Positions 33,597-44,963 of a DNA stretch of 64,000 nucleotides are shown piece by piece. The DNA is from Orientallactaga sibirica. Its lineage: Eukaryota; Chordata; Mammalia; Rodentia; Dipodidae. The first letter of the stretch is position 1; every line of letters starts with the position of its first letter. The notes under the pieces were generated by a model, which saw nothing but the letters and a program-made list of their open reading frames with translations, was not told the origin of the DNA and did not search any database. A program made the position numbers and the translations under genes. The stretch spans positions 17,119,001-17,183,000 of the forward strand of contig JAEOAD010000048.1 of NCBI GenBank assembly GCA_036365145.1, given 5' to 3'.

Positions 33597-34560
33597 GGGA
33601 GATGGATCGGCAGTTAGGAGCTCTTGCTGTGCAAACATGAGGGCCCCAGGGGTTGGGGAATCTTGAAACCAACCCCTCTCTAATTGGACTGCAGACCCAC
33701 TCCATGGGAGGGAATACATCCCTAATACTAAAAACCTACAACAGGGGTAGTCATGAGCCCTAGGGGTGTAACTTCTGCTGGTGTCTAGCTAAATGTATAT
33801 ACTATGCTCACCAAACTGCCCAGTAAGCACGTCTCTTAATGTCCATAACCATATATTAATGCTACTCTCACTTTTGGTTAGAAAAGCTTCTCTTTTCAGA
33901 TGGCGGTGACCTTGGGATGACTCAGAAGGCACCATGGTGCTGAGAAGAAGCGACAGAGGAGTTCCCAGCACTGAAACATCTCTACCACACCTTCCAAGGC
34001 TCAGGGTCCATTGCGGAAGAGGGGGCAGAAAGAATGTAAGAACAAAAGGAAGGGTAGGGCTCCTTACAACATGCTCCTCCAGACACAAAATGGCCTGGAT
34101 ATCCATGACCTCACAGTGCCTGACACTCCCTTACACAAAACCATCATAATCAGAGGAAAAGATCATGACATCAAAATAAAAGAGACTGATTGAGAGAGGG
34201 AGGGGATATGATGGAGACTGGAGTTTCAAAGGGGAAAGTGGGGTGAGGGAGGGAAGTACCATGGGATATTGTCTACCGTGAAGGAAGTTGTCAATAAAAA
34301 AGTAAAAAATAAACAGTGCCTGAGTTGGATTCTACAGCACGAATGTAAATAGATGGGTGCGTTCCCTCATGCGTACGACCTCAGTGCTGTGGGAAGTGGA
34401 GACAACAGAAGTGACGAGGCTCATAAAACTGCAGCTCTGGGTTCCAAGAGAGAAACTGCACCTCAAAGAAACACGTGCATGAGTCAAGGAGGGCACCCAC
34501 CTTCTCGTCTGGCCTTCACATGCACTCACGCAAGTCACACATATATGCACATACACCGCA
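33597..34560 (+). mobile_element. B3-type SINE split by an L1 3' end
   Basis: Head ggaccagggagatggatcgg ... gtgcaaacatgagg to about 33645. The element resumes near 34315 with gcctgagttggattctacag and ends in an ACAC/ACAT tail around 34560. In an uninterrupted B3 these two edges are contiguous. Confidence 0.75.
33646..34312 (+). mobile_element. L1 3'UTR, 5'-truncated, inserted in B3
   Basis: Rodent L1 3'UTR-like: ggttggggaatcttgaaacc, tcagggtccattgcggaaga, gaaagaatgtaagaacaaaa, agtaccatgggatattgtc, ending gtcaataaaaaagtaaaaaa. Open frames here of about 60-105 codons are incidental to the 3'UTR. Confidence 0.72.
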
Positions 34561-34620
34561 CCATACCTACTGTGTATGCAAAACAACAGCAGAGAAAGAT
34601 TAAGAGAAATGGCCTATCTC

Positions 34621-35158
34621 TGTTGCACTCAGGTCTGCATTGCTGGCAGAAATCACCCACCAAGAGCAGATTTGGGGGAAAAAAAAGGGTTTATTTTGGC
34701 TTACAAGCTCAAAGGGAAGCTCCATGATGGCAGGGGAAAAGGATGGCATGAGCAGAGGGTGGATATCACCCCCTCACCAACATAAGGTGGGCAACAGGAA
34801 CAGGAGAGTGTGCCAAACACTGGCAAGGGGAAACTAGCTATAAAACCCATAAACCCAGCTGGGCGTGGTAGCTCACGCCTTTAATCCCAGCACTCGGGAG
34901 GCAGAGGTAGGAGTATCGCCATTAGTTCGAGGCCACCCTGAGAATATATAGTGAATTCCAGGTCAGCCTGAGCTAGAGTGAGACCCTACCTCAAAAAAAA
35001 CAAAACAAAACAAAACAAACAAACAAACAAAAAAACATAATCCTGCCCCCAACAATACACTGCCTCCAGGAGGTGTTAATTCCCAAATCCCCATCAGCTG
35101 GGAACCTGGCATTCAGAACACCTGAGTTTATGGGGGACGCTTGAATCAAACCACCACA
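34621..35158 (-). mobile_element. MTD-like solo LTR with nested B1
   Basis: The minus strand begins TGTGGTGGTTTGATTCAAGC, continues CCCCCATAAACTCAGGTGTT and ends ...ACCTGAGTGCAACA. It closely matches the mouse MTD LTR as I know it. ctctg occurs at 34618-34622 and 35159-35163, so the exact right end is ambiguous by two bases. A B1 occupies 34858-35035. Confidence 0.9.
34858..35035 (+). mobile_element. B1 SINE nested in MT-type LTR
   Basis: Complete B1 (gctgggcgtggtagctcacg ... gagaccctacctcaaaaaa) with a (CAAA)n tail, inserted in the antisense LTR at 34621-35158. Confidence 0.93.
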
Positions 35159-35643
35159 CTCTGAAATGAATTTAGTGTAATGAACCAGGTCCCATGTTTT
35201 TCCTAGTACATTGCATCAGTGGAAGTCAAGTTTCCTTAAAGAAGTACACAGCCCAGTCCAAATACAGTGGGCATTTGCTAACTGAATACGTGAAGGGACA
35301 GGTTGTTCCAGCATGCAGCCATTCTCAGTGTCAATACTTCATCACTCTTGTTTCTCACCGGCAGGCCTGTCCTCCTGTCAGGCCTCCCCGTGGTTCATTT
35401 TGATATCGACTTGACTGAGAAGCATGTAGGAGATTAGGAAATCATCCCTGGGTGGGTCTGTGAAGGTATTTCCAGAGACGATTCAGTCAGGTGTGCTCTG
35501 GCCTAGCGAGTGCAAACCATTCCACGTCTGCAGAGACTATGGGGAGGTAGAGGAGGTAGAGGAGCTGGGAAGATGGGGCCACGTTAGGGGGTAGGTCCAA
35601 GGGGGAAGTGCCTTGAAGGACAGACTGTCAGGCTCTCTTCCTA

Positions 35644-35671
<28 letters not shown>

Positions 35672-35678
<7 letters not shown>

Positions 35679-35832
35679 TGGTTTTTCCAGTTTGTCAAGG
35701 TAGGGTCTCACTCTGGCCCAGGCTGACCTGGAATTCACTATGTAATCTCAGGGTGGCCTCGAACTCATGGCAATCCTCCTACCTTTGCCTCCCAAATGCT
35801 GGGATTAAAGGCGTGCGCCACCACACCTGGCT
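35672..35832 (-). mobile_element. B1 SINE
   Basis: Antisense B1, preceded by (CT)n and poly(T), splitting the repeat at 35390-36190. Confidence 0.92.
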
Positions 35833-35972
35833 CCCTGCCTATCTCTTGATTCTGCACAGTCATTATTTGACAAGCTCTGATCCACTATGCCACCCTGTCC
35901 TACCACGATGTTCTCTCTGCCTTACCACGCAGGCTCAGAAAGAATTCATGTAGCCAACCAGGGTGTGTAACT

Positions 35973-36134
35973 TCTGAAACCATGAGTCGGCATAAATGTT
36001 TCACCTCTGAAACCATGAGTCGGCATAAATGTTTCACCTCTGAAACCATGAGTCGGCATAAATGTTTCACCTCTGAAACCATGAGTCGGCATAAATGTTT
36101 CACCTCTGAAACCATGAGTTGGCATAAATGTTTC
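35973..36134 (+). repeat. 33-bp minisatellite, about 4.9 units
   Basis: Unit tctgaaaccatgagtcggca + taaatgtttcacc. Units start at 35973, 36006, 36039, 36072 and 36105, with a single C-to-T in the last. Because 33 is divisible by three, both strands show artificial periodic open frames. Confidence 0.98.
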
Positions 36135-36210
36135 CTCCCAAGTTGTTTCCTCGGGTATTTTGTCACAGCACTGAAGAGCGAAACACCTCCTTTTATCTCC
36201 ATGGTATCTT

Positions 36211-36433
36211 CTTTTACAATCTTATTTATTTAATTATTTATATTTGAAAGAATGAGAGAGAAAGAGGCAGACACAGAGAGAGAATGGGCATGCCATGGCC
36301 TCCAGCCACTGCAAACGAACTCCAGATGCATGCGCCATTTTGTGCATCTAACTTATGTGGGTCCTGGGGAATCAAATCAAGGCCCTTTGGCTTTGCTGGC
36401 AAATGCCTTAACTGCTAAGCCATCTCTCCAGCC
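36211..36433 (-). mobile_element. Dipodid tRNA-type SINE
   Basis: Antisense copy flanked by ctccatggtatctt (36197-36210) and ctccatgggtatctt (36434-36448), a duplication with a one-base indel. Confidence 0.92.
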
Positions 36434-36649
36434 CTCCATGGGTATCTTTGGAGTGCAGTCTCTCCTCAGTTCTCATCTCCAGGACAGCTTCTTGGCCTGT
36501 CCGGGCTTCCAGGCTGGTCCTTAAGCATGGACTCTGACTTCTTGTGACAGCTGGTTCCTTACCTGCTGTGAACTAAGCCCCTGAGGAGACAAACAAGAGG
36601 GACACCAGGGTCAATGTGCTTTCTAAATTCATGCTTCTGCTCAAATTCC

Positions 36650-37110
36650 ACCATTGATTGTACTCCTTAGTTCTTACTGTTGTAAAATAGGAAAAAAAGA
36701 AATCCACTGACAGAGCAAGAAAACCATGATTTTAGAAGGTTCAGTCCATACTGGCATGACACAATGAGCTTGAATGGAGCATCGTGGTTGGCGGGAGCAT
36801 GTGAATGAGGGTAGCTATTCACATCAGTGTGGACCAGGAAGCAGAAAGGATGGTTAGAACCAGGGTCTGGCTAGAACAGTGAAAGATACACACACACACA
36901 CACACACACGCACGCACGCACGCACGCACGCACACACTACACACACTGGTGATCTACTTCCTCCAACTAGGCCCCACCCCCTAAAGGTTCCCCAGCCTCC
37001 CAAAATAGAGCTGTCTTTGCCACTGTTGGCTGGGTAAAAAAAAAAAAAAAATCATTCAACATGGCCTGCCGGGGACATTTCATATTCAAACAATAGCAGT
37101 GATATTGGGA
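36650..37110 (+). mobile_element. Interspersed repeat with (CA)n/(CACG)n
   Basis: ttcagtccatactggcatga, ctacttcctccaactaggcc and gccggggacatttcatattc follow the layout of 15705-16437. A CA/CACG microsatellite lies at 36888-36940. Confidence 0.55.
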
Positions 37111-37194
37111 GACATCAGACCATCTATTAAAAGCAAAACCAGCATATATCAAGTACTCACCCCGTGCTTCCCTTTCTCTATCTCTTTTTCATTC

Positions 37195-37340
37195 ATTTTT
37201 GTTGGTGGTGGTGTTTAAACAGGGTCATGCTATGTAACTCAAGCCGCACTAGAACTCAGCCTCCTGGCCCTCTACCTCCCCTCCTCCTCCCGCCCCACCA
37301 AGTGCTGGGATTATAGGCATGGACCAGCATGCCTGACTTT
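37195..37340 (-). mobile_element. B1-related SINE
   Basis: Antisense, diverged (aacagggtcatgctatgtaa ... aagtgctgggattataggca). Confidence 0.75.
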
Positions 37341-37398
37341 TTCCATATTCTTTAAAGCACACTCACCGCTGTTCTTTCAAGTGACATTGCCTGTCTCT

Positions 37399-37560
37399 CT
37401 CTAGCAGACGGTGAGCTCCACAGGAAAAAGGACTTAGCCCTGTCACTGCTGTGGCTCAAAGCTCTAGAACAATGGGCAGTAGAGTTCCTTACCGTTCCTG
37501 CAGTTGGATGAATGAATCAGGTTGTGACTCAAAAAAATGTTAGTTGAATGAACTGTACAT
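37399..37560 (+). mobile_element. L2 3' end
   Basis: cagacggtgagctccacagg, aaagctctagaacaatgggc and ggatgaatgaatc are the 3' terminal L2 hallmarks. Confidence 0.7.
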
Positions 37561-37724
37561 AGGATATGATTAACCGTTTCCACAGCCCGTGATAAAATCA
37601 CTCTGGATTTTTTGATCCAGAGAGAGAAGAACACATACCCAGTGCCTCATAGTTCATGCCATTCAAGAAACTAAGTCATGGAAAACTGGAAAGAAAAAGG
37701 GAAAGCCATACGTTAATATATATA

Positions 37725-37818
37725 ATTTTGTTGAGATAGTGTCTTGCTAAATCGCCCAGGCTGGCCTTGAACTCAAGATCCTCTTTTCTCAATCTCCCAA
37801 GTGCTGGGATTATGATAT
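37725..37818 (-). mobile_element. B1-related SINE fragment
   Basis: Antisense (gatagtgtcttgctaaatcg ... aagtgctgggattatgatat). Confidence 0.7.
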
Positions 37819-38399
37819 TAGTTAGGAGTGAGACAGCTTTGGTTCTTGTGGGTAATTCTTAGGGACTGGCCCACAGAAACATGCACACTACCTTGCCTGC
37901 TCTGGTACCACTAAAACCTGCATCTGATTCAGTCTCATCTATGATGGCCACAAGCAGGAGCTCCTCAGCAATCTTTTCTTGCTTCTTTCTCAAGTTTTCC
38001 TTGGCCTGGCGCATCTACAGGCTGGCCCTGGAACCCATCAGCCAATCAGGTCCCTCCCTTCCACGCCTGTGCCTATTGATGAGGCTCATTCAAATTGGAT
38101 GTTTGATTTATATAAATGGGCCCAAAACACATGTGTAAGCCTCTTGGTCCCTCTCAGTAACTTGGCCCTTTACCACTCTCACAGACAATGAAAATACTAG
38201 TGCCCACCCATGGAGGAGTGCACTTTTTAGAGGGACAGAAGTCTTTGTGACCTCAGCCTTTCCTAGGACACTGAGGGCCACAAGGCTTTGGAGTCTGCTT
38301 CTGAATAGAGGCAGGAATGTAGCCAAATGCTGATTGTGTCTGTGCAGCTCCAAGAGCAAAGACAGATAGGATGGAGGTGGGAATCAGGACAAAAATAGA

Positions 38400-39492
38400 G
38401 ATTAAATGGGAAGCTCACAAGTCTGGAATGGAAAAACATTAATGTTACTCAGTAAGCTTGCGACTTGACCCTTTGAAGAACCCAATAAAAGATATAACTT
38501 TCACAAATCTAATTAAGAAAAATAGAAATAAAGAAAATTAAAATTAAGAAAAGGGCCATAACATATGCTCATAAAGTAATTATAATTAGGAGATAATATT
38601 ATGCACAGTTATATGCTAATAAATTCCATCAACATGTAAAATATAATACTTAGCAAAAATTACAAATTAGGAAAACTAGCTCAAGAGAAGCACCATCCCG
38701 AAATGCATCCCTAACCACAACAGAATCAGGAAGTTCTATCCACATGCTGCCTTAGAAGGGACTCAGCACCCATTGAAGACAGGTAAATATTTTCTGAACT
38801 TCAGGAAATAGACAAGTTCCATCCTATAAGATTGATAAATCAAAATGTTACTCAAGTTAGCTCATAAAGAAATTCTATTAACCAAATTTGGCAAAAAAAT
38901 AATAGCATGAACAATAGCTTTGTTAGTACTTATGAAAATACAGTGGAACAGAAAATACGTTTCAAGGTAATAGCAACGCAAGAAATTATTGAGAACAAGA
39001 TGGATACACGTGCTTAGGTAAATGTGTAAACCCTCAAGTCAGAAAACACAATCATGGAATTAGGAAGGAAACAGCAAACCAAACATTTATTTACAAAAAT
39101 ACAAAGGATTAATTTTCACACACTAAAACTTCTGCAAGAATTATAAAAGTGTTACGTCCCCATAACAGAAAAGAGATAATTATATAAGAAACACAAACAA
39201 GCAATAGATGTGGAAAGCAGGAAAAGGTCCCATCTCACTAGCAGGCAAAGGATTACAAACTGTAATCGGTATGGCATATTTTTTGCCTATTAAGTTGGCT
39301 AAAATGTTTTTTAGTTTTCTGCCATTGGCAAAACTGTGCACTGATATGATAATGGAAATATAAATTGATGTGATGTTTTTGGGAAATGGTGTGTTACGTT
39401 TAGAAAGCATCTTCACTGCATGAGGAACACCTTTGACCAAGTAATTTTATTGGTAGGAATCTATCCAAAAGAAAAGATCAAAGGAGGGTAGA
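38400..39492 (+). mobile_element. Ancient L1-like remnant (AT-rich)
   Basis: Heavily decayed. Recognisable stretches are tatgctaataaattccatca, attacaaattaggaaaacta and, toward the 3' part, tggaaatataaattgatgtg and gaccaagtaattttattggt followed by aggaatctatcc, all in L1 order. Confidence 0.55.
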
Positions 39493-39665
39493 AAATTCTA
39501 TTCTTCTCCAGCATGAGCTTTCTGCTTTCCTTCTAATTCACAGGTCCAATCTACTACAGGCACAACCTCTTCGACCTGGCCTGTGTAAATGCTTCAGGGG
39601 CAGGACCCATTGCCTGGGGCAGAATTTTGTCTCCATGTCCTCCCTAAGGAATCCAATAGTTTTCT

Positions 39666-39837
39666 CTTTCTTTCTTTCTTTTTCTTTTCTTTCTTTTTTT
39701 TCTTTTTTTTTCTTTTTGGTTTTTCAAGGTAGGGTTTCATTCTAGAATTCACTATGTGGTCTCAGGGTGGCCTTGAACTCCTATTTCTGCCTCCCGAATG
39801 CTGGGATTAAAGGCGTGCGCCACCACACCCGGCTTCT
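39666..39837 (-). mobile_element. B1 SINE nested in L2
   Basis: Antisense B1 with duplication aatagttttct at 39655-39665 and 39838-39848; L2 continues on both sides. Confidence 0.92.
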
Positions 39838-40389
39838 AATAGTTTTCTAATTTTAAGAGTTATCTGTCATCCCTGATGACTTCCAGATTTATATATCTAG
39901 TACCAACTTCTCCCCTGAAGTCCACACTGGAATACCCCACATTCCACTAGACATCCTCACCCAAATATTCCCTCAGCACCTCCAGTGTAACAAGCAACAA
40001 GTCAGTCCTTGTCCTCCCCCTAAGCTATGCACTCTGATGACGTGACCATTGCAGGAACTCACACCACTGTCCACTCAGTTGCTTAGACCAGAAACCTGCA
40101 GGTCAGTATGGCGTCTACTGGCCCTTCTGCTCTCCTCCAGGCACCAGTGAGTCCACAATACCTGCTCAAGGTAAATCCTGAGCACAGCTATCCCTCCCCA
40201 ACTCTGCTGTGACTGCTCACATCCCTATCCACTGGCTTGCGACCTAGGACGCTTCTCTAACTCCCTCCCTCTTTTTGTCTCTCATTCCCTCCCTCCTAGC
40301 TTCTTCTCCAACCAGATTTCCACACCCATGTTATTCTGCCTGCAACTAGGAAGCTTTTTAAAAACATACAACTTGAGCTTCCCAACACA

Positions 40390-40598
40390 CAACTCTAAGT
40401 TCTTTCGTTTCTTTTTAAAATTAATTTGCACTCGTATGTGCATGTGTGCATGTATGTGGCAGGTGCACACCATCATCTCCTCTCCCTGCATGTGAACTCC
40501 CTTCTGGCTTTATGTGAGTGGTTGGGCAATTAAAGCCAGGCTGGAAGGCTTTGCAATAAAGCACCTTTAAACTGCCCAGCCATCTCCCCAGCCCTGCA
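40390..40598 (-). mobile_element. B3-related SINE remnant in L2
   Basis: Antisense: gtgcatgtgtgcatgtatgt ... ctgcccagccatctccccag. Confidence 0.65.
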
Positions 40599-41854
40599 GT
40601 CTCAGTTCTTCATGGTGGCCCTCAAGATTCCTATTGGCCCAAGAGAGGCCTCCTGCACTGGAGCTGATGTCTCCATACCTACTTCCTGGGGCTTTGCACA
40701 GCAGCCACACTTCCCACCACCCCTCCTGTGACTAATTCTCCCAGAGCATCTCCATGGCCCAGAACAACCCTTCCCTTGATTTAGCAAGGTTCCACCTGCT
40801 CTGAGAAGACATTCCTGGCCCTGGGTCCATGTGAGTTTTCCCTGTTTCTTTTAGTTCACCCCCTCCCTTCATCCCTTATTCAGTATTATTTTCCTTCAAG
40901 ACACTGATCAAAACTTAAAATTATGTATTTGGTACATTTCCTTTCCATTGTTTGCCTGACCTCCCTGAGGACAGAATCATATCAAATCTCACCATCCTTA
41001 CCGTTGAGCGCCACGGACGTGAAATAGACAGAAAATGCCTGCTGGACGATGTCAACAGAAATGAAACTAAAAGAATGGTGATATCACCATGAACCCATAA
41101 AATCATGTTCTTAAGTAATTGAAGGGAAGGAAAATTTTCACTACTTTATAAATAATGTAGCAAAAAGGGAAAGTAGAAATTATGTATTTTGGTGATCTCA
41201 ATTCTGTAAAATTATCCAGCATAAAGAAGTGTATTGAAACCCTAAAACAGTTATATCTCTGCAAAGGCATAACAGGGGACTTTTTATCTTGTTTTTTTAC
41301 ATTTCTTGGACTTTGCAAGTAATAAAATGAAATTGAATTGACATATATATGCATCCATTCACATATGAATAAACACATACACATATGAATGCATATGTAT
41401 ATACCATATCTATAGGTAGCTATCTGCACTTTTATGTATATAATATGACACAGTGTGAAAAGGAAAAAAGAATTCCTAAGGACTAAAAGAAGGGAGGTGA
41501 ATGAGAGGAGGTTTGGCCCTAGCAGGAAAAGCCCTTCTGTTTTCTCACCAGGCATCACAGCTCCTCAGACTGGGTTGCGTCTTTAAGTTGTAAAACTGAG
41601 ACTAGGGTGCCTGAAAAATGAAAATGGTAGAGTGGAGAATGAAAAGGCAAGTTTACTCTAGCTATAACTCAGGACGATACAGACAACGTGAAGCACATGC
41701 AGGCCTATGTGTGTGCTCTCCCCAATCTGGATTGGTAGACCTCCTCAAGCATTTTGCAAACAGTACCTCCACAGCTGAGATCTGAGTCTTTGAAAAATCG
41801 CCTTGAATCTCAGCCTGGAAATGCAGTGACGTTGTGTCCAAGAGACACCTTTAC

Positions 41855-42055
41855 CAGGAAGGAGAGAAGATGAAGAAAAGAGGTGGGCAGAAAAAGGAGG
41901 GAGAAGAGAAAGAGGAAGTTAGATAAGGGAGAAAAGAGAAGAGAAGGGAGAGGGAAAAAGAGGAGGAGAGAAAGGCAGATGACAGGAGAAAGAGAAAGAG
42001 ATGGCAAAAAACATGGAAGGGAAGAAAGGGAGGAAGAGGTGGATGCTTTGGGGAT
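41855..42055 (+). repeat. Polypurine tract, about 200 bp
   Basis: Almost pure A/G (gaagagaaagaggaagttag type). Its complement gives long Ser/Leu/Phe-rich open frames that are not genes. Confidence 0.93.
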
Positions 42056-42163
42056 GGAGGCTCAAGCCTAGAACCCTGGGCCACTGGGACACCACACTCT
42101 AGAAGCTAGAGCCATGTTGTTATGGAATGAAATGATTTTATTGGGGTTACGAGGTAATAAGCA

Positions 42164-42374
42164 TGGGCTGGAGGGATGGCTTAGTGGTTAAGGCGTTCGC
42201 CTGCAAAGCCAAAGGACAGAGGTTTGATTCCCCAGGACCCACATTAGCCAGATGCACAAGAGGGCTCACGTGTCTGGAGTTCATTTGCAGTGGCTGGAGG
42301 CCCTGGCATGCCCATTCTCTCTCTCTCTCTCTCTGTCAAATAAATAAATAAATAAAAATAAAATATTTTAAAAA
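42164..42374 (+). mobile_element. Dipodid tRNA-type SINE
   Basis: Near-consensus copy with exact flanking duplication gaggtaataagca at 42151-42163 and 42375-42387. Good divergence suggests a relatively young insertion. Confidence 0.94.
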
Positions 42375-42998
42375 GAGGTAATAAGCAGAGGAGTTATGCT
42401 GTTAAGATGAGAATGAGGCGGCAGACCCACTCACTAAAGGCAGAGGGTGCTTAGACAAGGCTCAGGAGTGGCTCGCGGAAGAAGAGTGTTGCCTTCTGGT
42501 CATTTGCTGCGTGTCCATCTTGCTAAACAAACACTGTGGGAGGCTGTGTTCTAACAGCTTCGGCAAGAGGCTGTACTAGACCAGATCAAGCACAAGGGAG
42601 TCACTCTGGCTGAAGGCCACAGAATTAAAAACTGAAGCCTTAGGGGAACAGGTAGATCCTAAAACAGACTTATTTTTCCTAAAAATGAGAACTTCCAGCC
42701 CACACGAGGGAGAGTAATAGGGAAGTCCTCCCCATTTTAACTCTTACAGAAGTGGAACTTGAACTAAGCTCATACTGACCGATTAGTTTCGTTTTTTTCT
42801 ATTGTTCTATTTCCTTGTCCTTCCTCACAAGACCTGCTGTTCTTCCCCTGCCCAGTGGGAATTCTCATTGTCTCTTTAGAATAGGCACTGTCCTGATTCA
42901 TGAATCTCTAATAAAAGCCAATTATGCCTTAATACATTTATAATTTAGTATTTTGATAAGCTTCCTGAGAACAAGATGAGAAATAAGCGACAGAGGCA

Positions 42999-43022
42999 GA
43001 AAAAAAAAAAAAAAAAAAAAAA
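42999..43022. repeat. Poly(A) run
   Basis: About 24 A residues; no flanking element recognised. Confidence 0.95.
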
Positions 43023-43345
43023 GGAAATGTCAAGAGAGTGGAAGATTCATAAAACAAATTCTATACTTTTACTTCACAGGGAAGTAATAGACAGAAACTC
43101 ACAAACTACCCAGGGGCATCCCTTGACAATCAGACGTTGGGGACGGGGAAGGGTTTTACCAGGGAGCAATCCAGCCACACCCAGCCCTGCACAGCATGAC
43201 CCAGCAGTCCTGCATGTAAATGGCTGCAATTCCACTTTCCAGGTAATATGGGAAGATATAGAGGGGCCAAGCAGCTGTTGCAGGGTGGTAGGCAGAACCA
43301 GTATTTGATATTCCCCAAGCTTACAGGGCCAGAGGGGGAAGACAG

Positions 43346-43830
43346 TAGTGTCAGTAACCTTGACTGCCAGCTTAACTAAGTTGAGAGACACCTGGGAGAT
43401 TGGCAAAGAACATTGTGGAGACCTTTCCAGAGAGAATTGCCATGCGGGACAGCAACTAACACAGGAAGATGCACCATGAATGGTCGTAGAACCCTAAAAC
43501 AGCAGGGGGCCCTGATGCCTGATGGGTGGATAAAAACGGAAAAAGAAGAAGATCGGGCGGAGCACACAAGTTTCACTCCACTCGATAAGTGTGTTTGAAC
43601 TCACAGCAGCCACGCTCCACGGAGCTTCCACTTGTCCCCGTTCATTTTGAACTCTGCAGCTTCTCAGACTGAGCAGCTACCAGGTTCTCTGACTCTTGGA
43701 CATGCAGACAGCCATTGTGAGACAACCCAGCCTCCGATGGTGCAAGTCTCTCTAATAAAACCCCTTTATAATGCGATGCAGATTTTAGTAGTTACGCCCC
43801 TCCAGAGAACTCAGAGTAATTTAGGGATGA
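43346..43830 (+). mobile_element. Interspersed repeat
   Basis: gtaaccttgactgccagctt, gagacctttccagagagaat, tctctaataaaacccctttat and cctccagagaactcagagta give the order of a common rodent repeat. Confidence 0.6.
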
Positions 43831-44059
43831 AGTGCCGGCCAGGGGCAGGTAGCGGCTATTAAGGTACGAACACAAATGTTTCCAACAAAGGTCAAAGGTG
43901 GAAAAGCCACACATGAAGGACAGTGTGAGCAGGCTTCTGGAAACTTCTGTCTCCAGAGCATGCCACACTCTCTGCCCCCGCCACCCCCCCCCCACAATGT
44001 CACAGAAGCTCCCAGTTTGGAAGGTGTTCTGTGCAGACACCTAAACACTGTTATCCTCA

Positions 44060-44200
44060 GACAGCTGGAACGCTCTCAAATGGCTGAGCTTGCTGTTCTC
44101 ATGAATGACAGAAAAAGGGGCCGCCCGGTCGTCTGCACAAAAAGATGGGATTCATGAATATTCATGAAGGCCTTTTCCCAGAGACAAATGTCTCAGCACT
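44060..44200. promoter_or_regulatory. Candidate element with POU/Pit-1-like palindrome
   Basis: gattcatgaatattcatgaa (around 44149-44168) is a tandem/palindromic ATGAATATTCAT arrangement typical of POU dimer sites, next to a G/C-rich ggggccgcccggtcgt. Non-repetitive. Confidence 0.3.
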
Positions 44201-44759
44201 TATTGGAACTGAGAGGGCTGGATAGGACATAGCTCCTCTGAAGCCCCTTTTGCTTCCTTGCACAGAGGTTATGGAATGTTAGGGCCACTTCTTGGGTCCC
44301 CAAGATGTTTTCCTTAGTGTTGCCTTGACTCACGGAGTCACTCTGAACTTCACAAGTCCTTCATACTTGCCCCCAACCCACCTTGGTCAGAGGAGAAAAC
44401 AGAGCTCAGAGGCAACTATTAGCTTGCCAAGGTCCCAGGGCGTTCCTGCAATGCTCCCCGGCAAGGTAACTCCCACATCACAGGCCCATGGAAGAACACA
44501 GAATCCAAACGGGCAGCAGGTCTCAGAACAGCTCAGCAAGCATTTGCTAGCTCCATCGAAGGCCTCCTGGGCCCCTCTGGGACTGGGAGCAGCAGTGAGG
44601 AACCAGGCAAGGGGCTTCTATGGGAGAGTTATGTGGACACTTCCCTTTGAAACCATTCTGCTGCTTTGAGATCTAACCCCTTTAGCTTTCTGCAGTTTCT
44701 ATGTAAAATATAAGGTCTGGCCAACACAGTCACATTTTCCTCTCAGGGTAGCCATGCTT

Positions 44760-44963
44760 CTTTTGAGAGAGAGAAAGAGAATTGGCACACTGGGCCCTCA
44801 GCCACTGCAATCAAACTCCAGACAAGCACGCCATCTGTGTGCATGTGCGACCTTGTGCTCTTGCGACACCTTGTGCGTCTGGCTTACATGGATCTGGAGA
44901 GTCGAACATGGGTCCTTAGACTTCACAGAAAAGTGCCTTAATTGCTGAACCATCTTTCCAGCC
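44760..44963 (-). mobile_element. Dipodid tRNA-type SINE, long variant
   Basis: Antisense copy with the long internal segment (gcgaccttgtgctcttgcga). Flanks ggtagccatgctt and ggtagctttgctt look like a diverged duplication. Confidence 0.85.

Larger units (their letters stand above)
35390..36190 (+). mobile_element. Interspersed repeat carrying a 33-bp minisatellite
   Basis: gatatcgacttgactgagaa, gtctgtgaaggtatttccag, then after the B1 ctgatccactatgccaccct and gggtattttgtcacagcact. Related copies: 28085-28970, 33185-33565, 43346-43830 and 47140-47760. These share the tgagggtgtttccaga segment and/or a gtattttgtcacagca end. Class unresolved. Confidence 0.6.
39495..41055 (+). mobile_element. L2 LINE remnant (3' part)
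   Basis: Sense L2 order is preserved: ttgcttagaccagaaacctg, agcacagctatccctcccc, tctgagaagacattcctggc, cttattcagtattattttcc, cctccctgaggacagaatc. It is split by a B1 (39666-39837) and a B3-type remnant (40390-40598). No open frame survives. Confidence 0.72.
41056..43345. other. Unique and low-complexity sequence
   Basis: Includes an AT-rich part (41100-41470, with a 151-codon minus frame of no known family), the polypurine tract, one SINE and a poly(A) run. Confidence 0.5.

Noticed and set aside
34353..34727. 124-codon + frame
   Set aside because: Spans a B3 body and the edge of an LTR; composite of repeats.
35973..36134. CRISPR-like array
   Set aside because: Direct tandem repeats with no spacers in a eukaryotic genome; a minisatellite.
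41103..41558. 151-codon minus-strand open frame
   Set aside because: AT-rich, no recognisable domain, no codon-usage signal. Its right half includes CATATA-type simple sequence.
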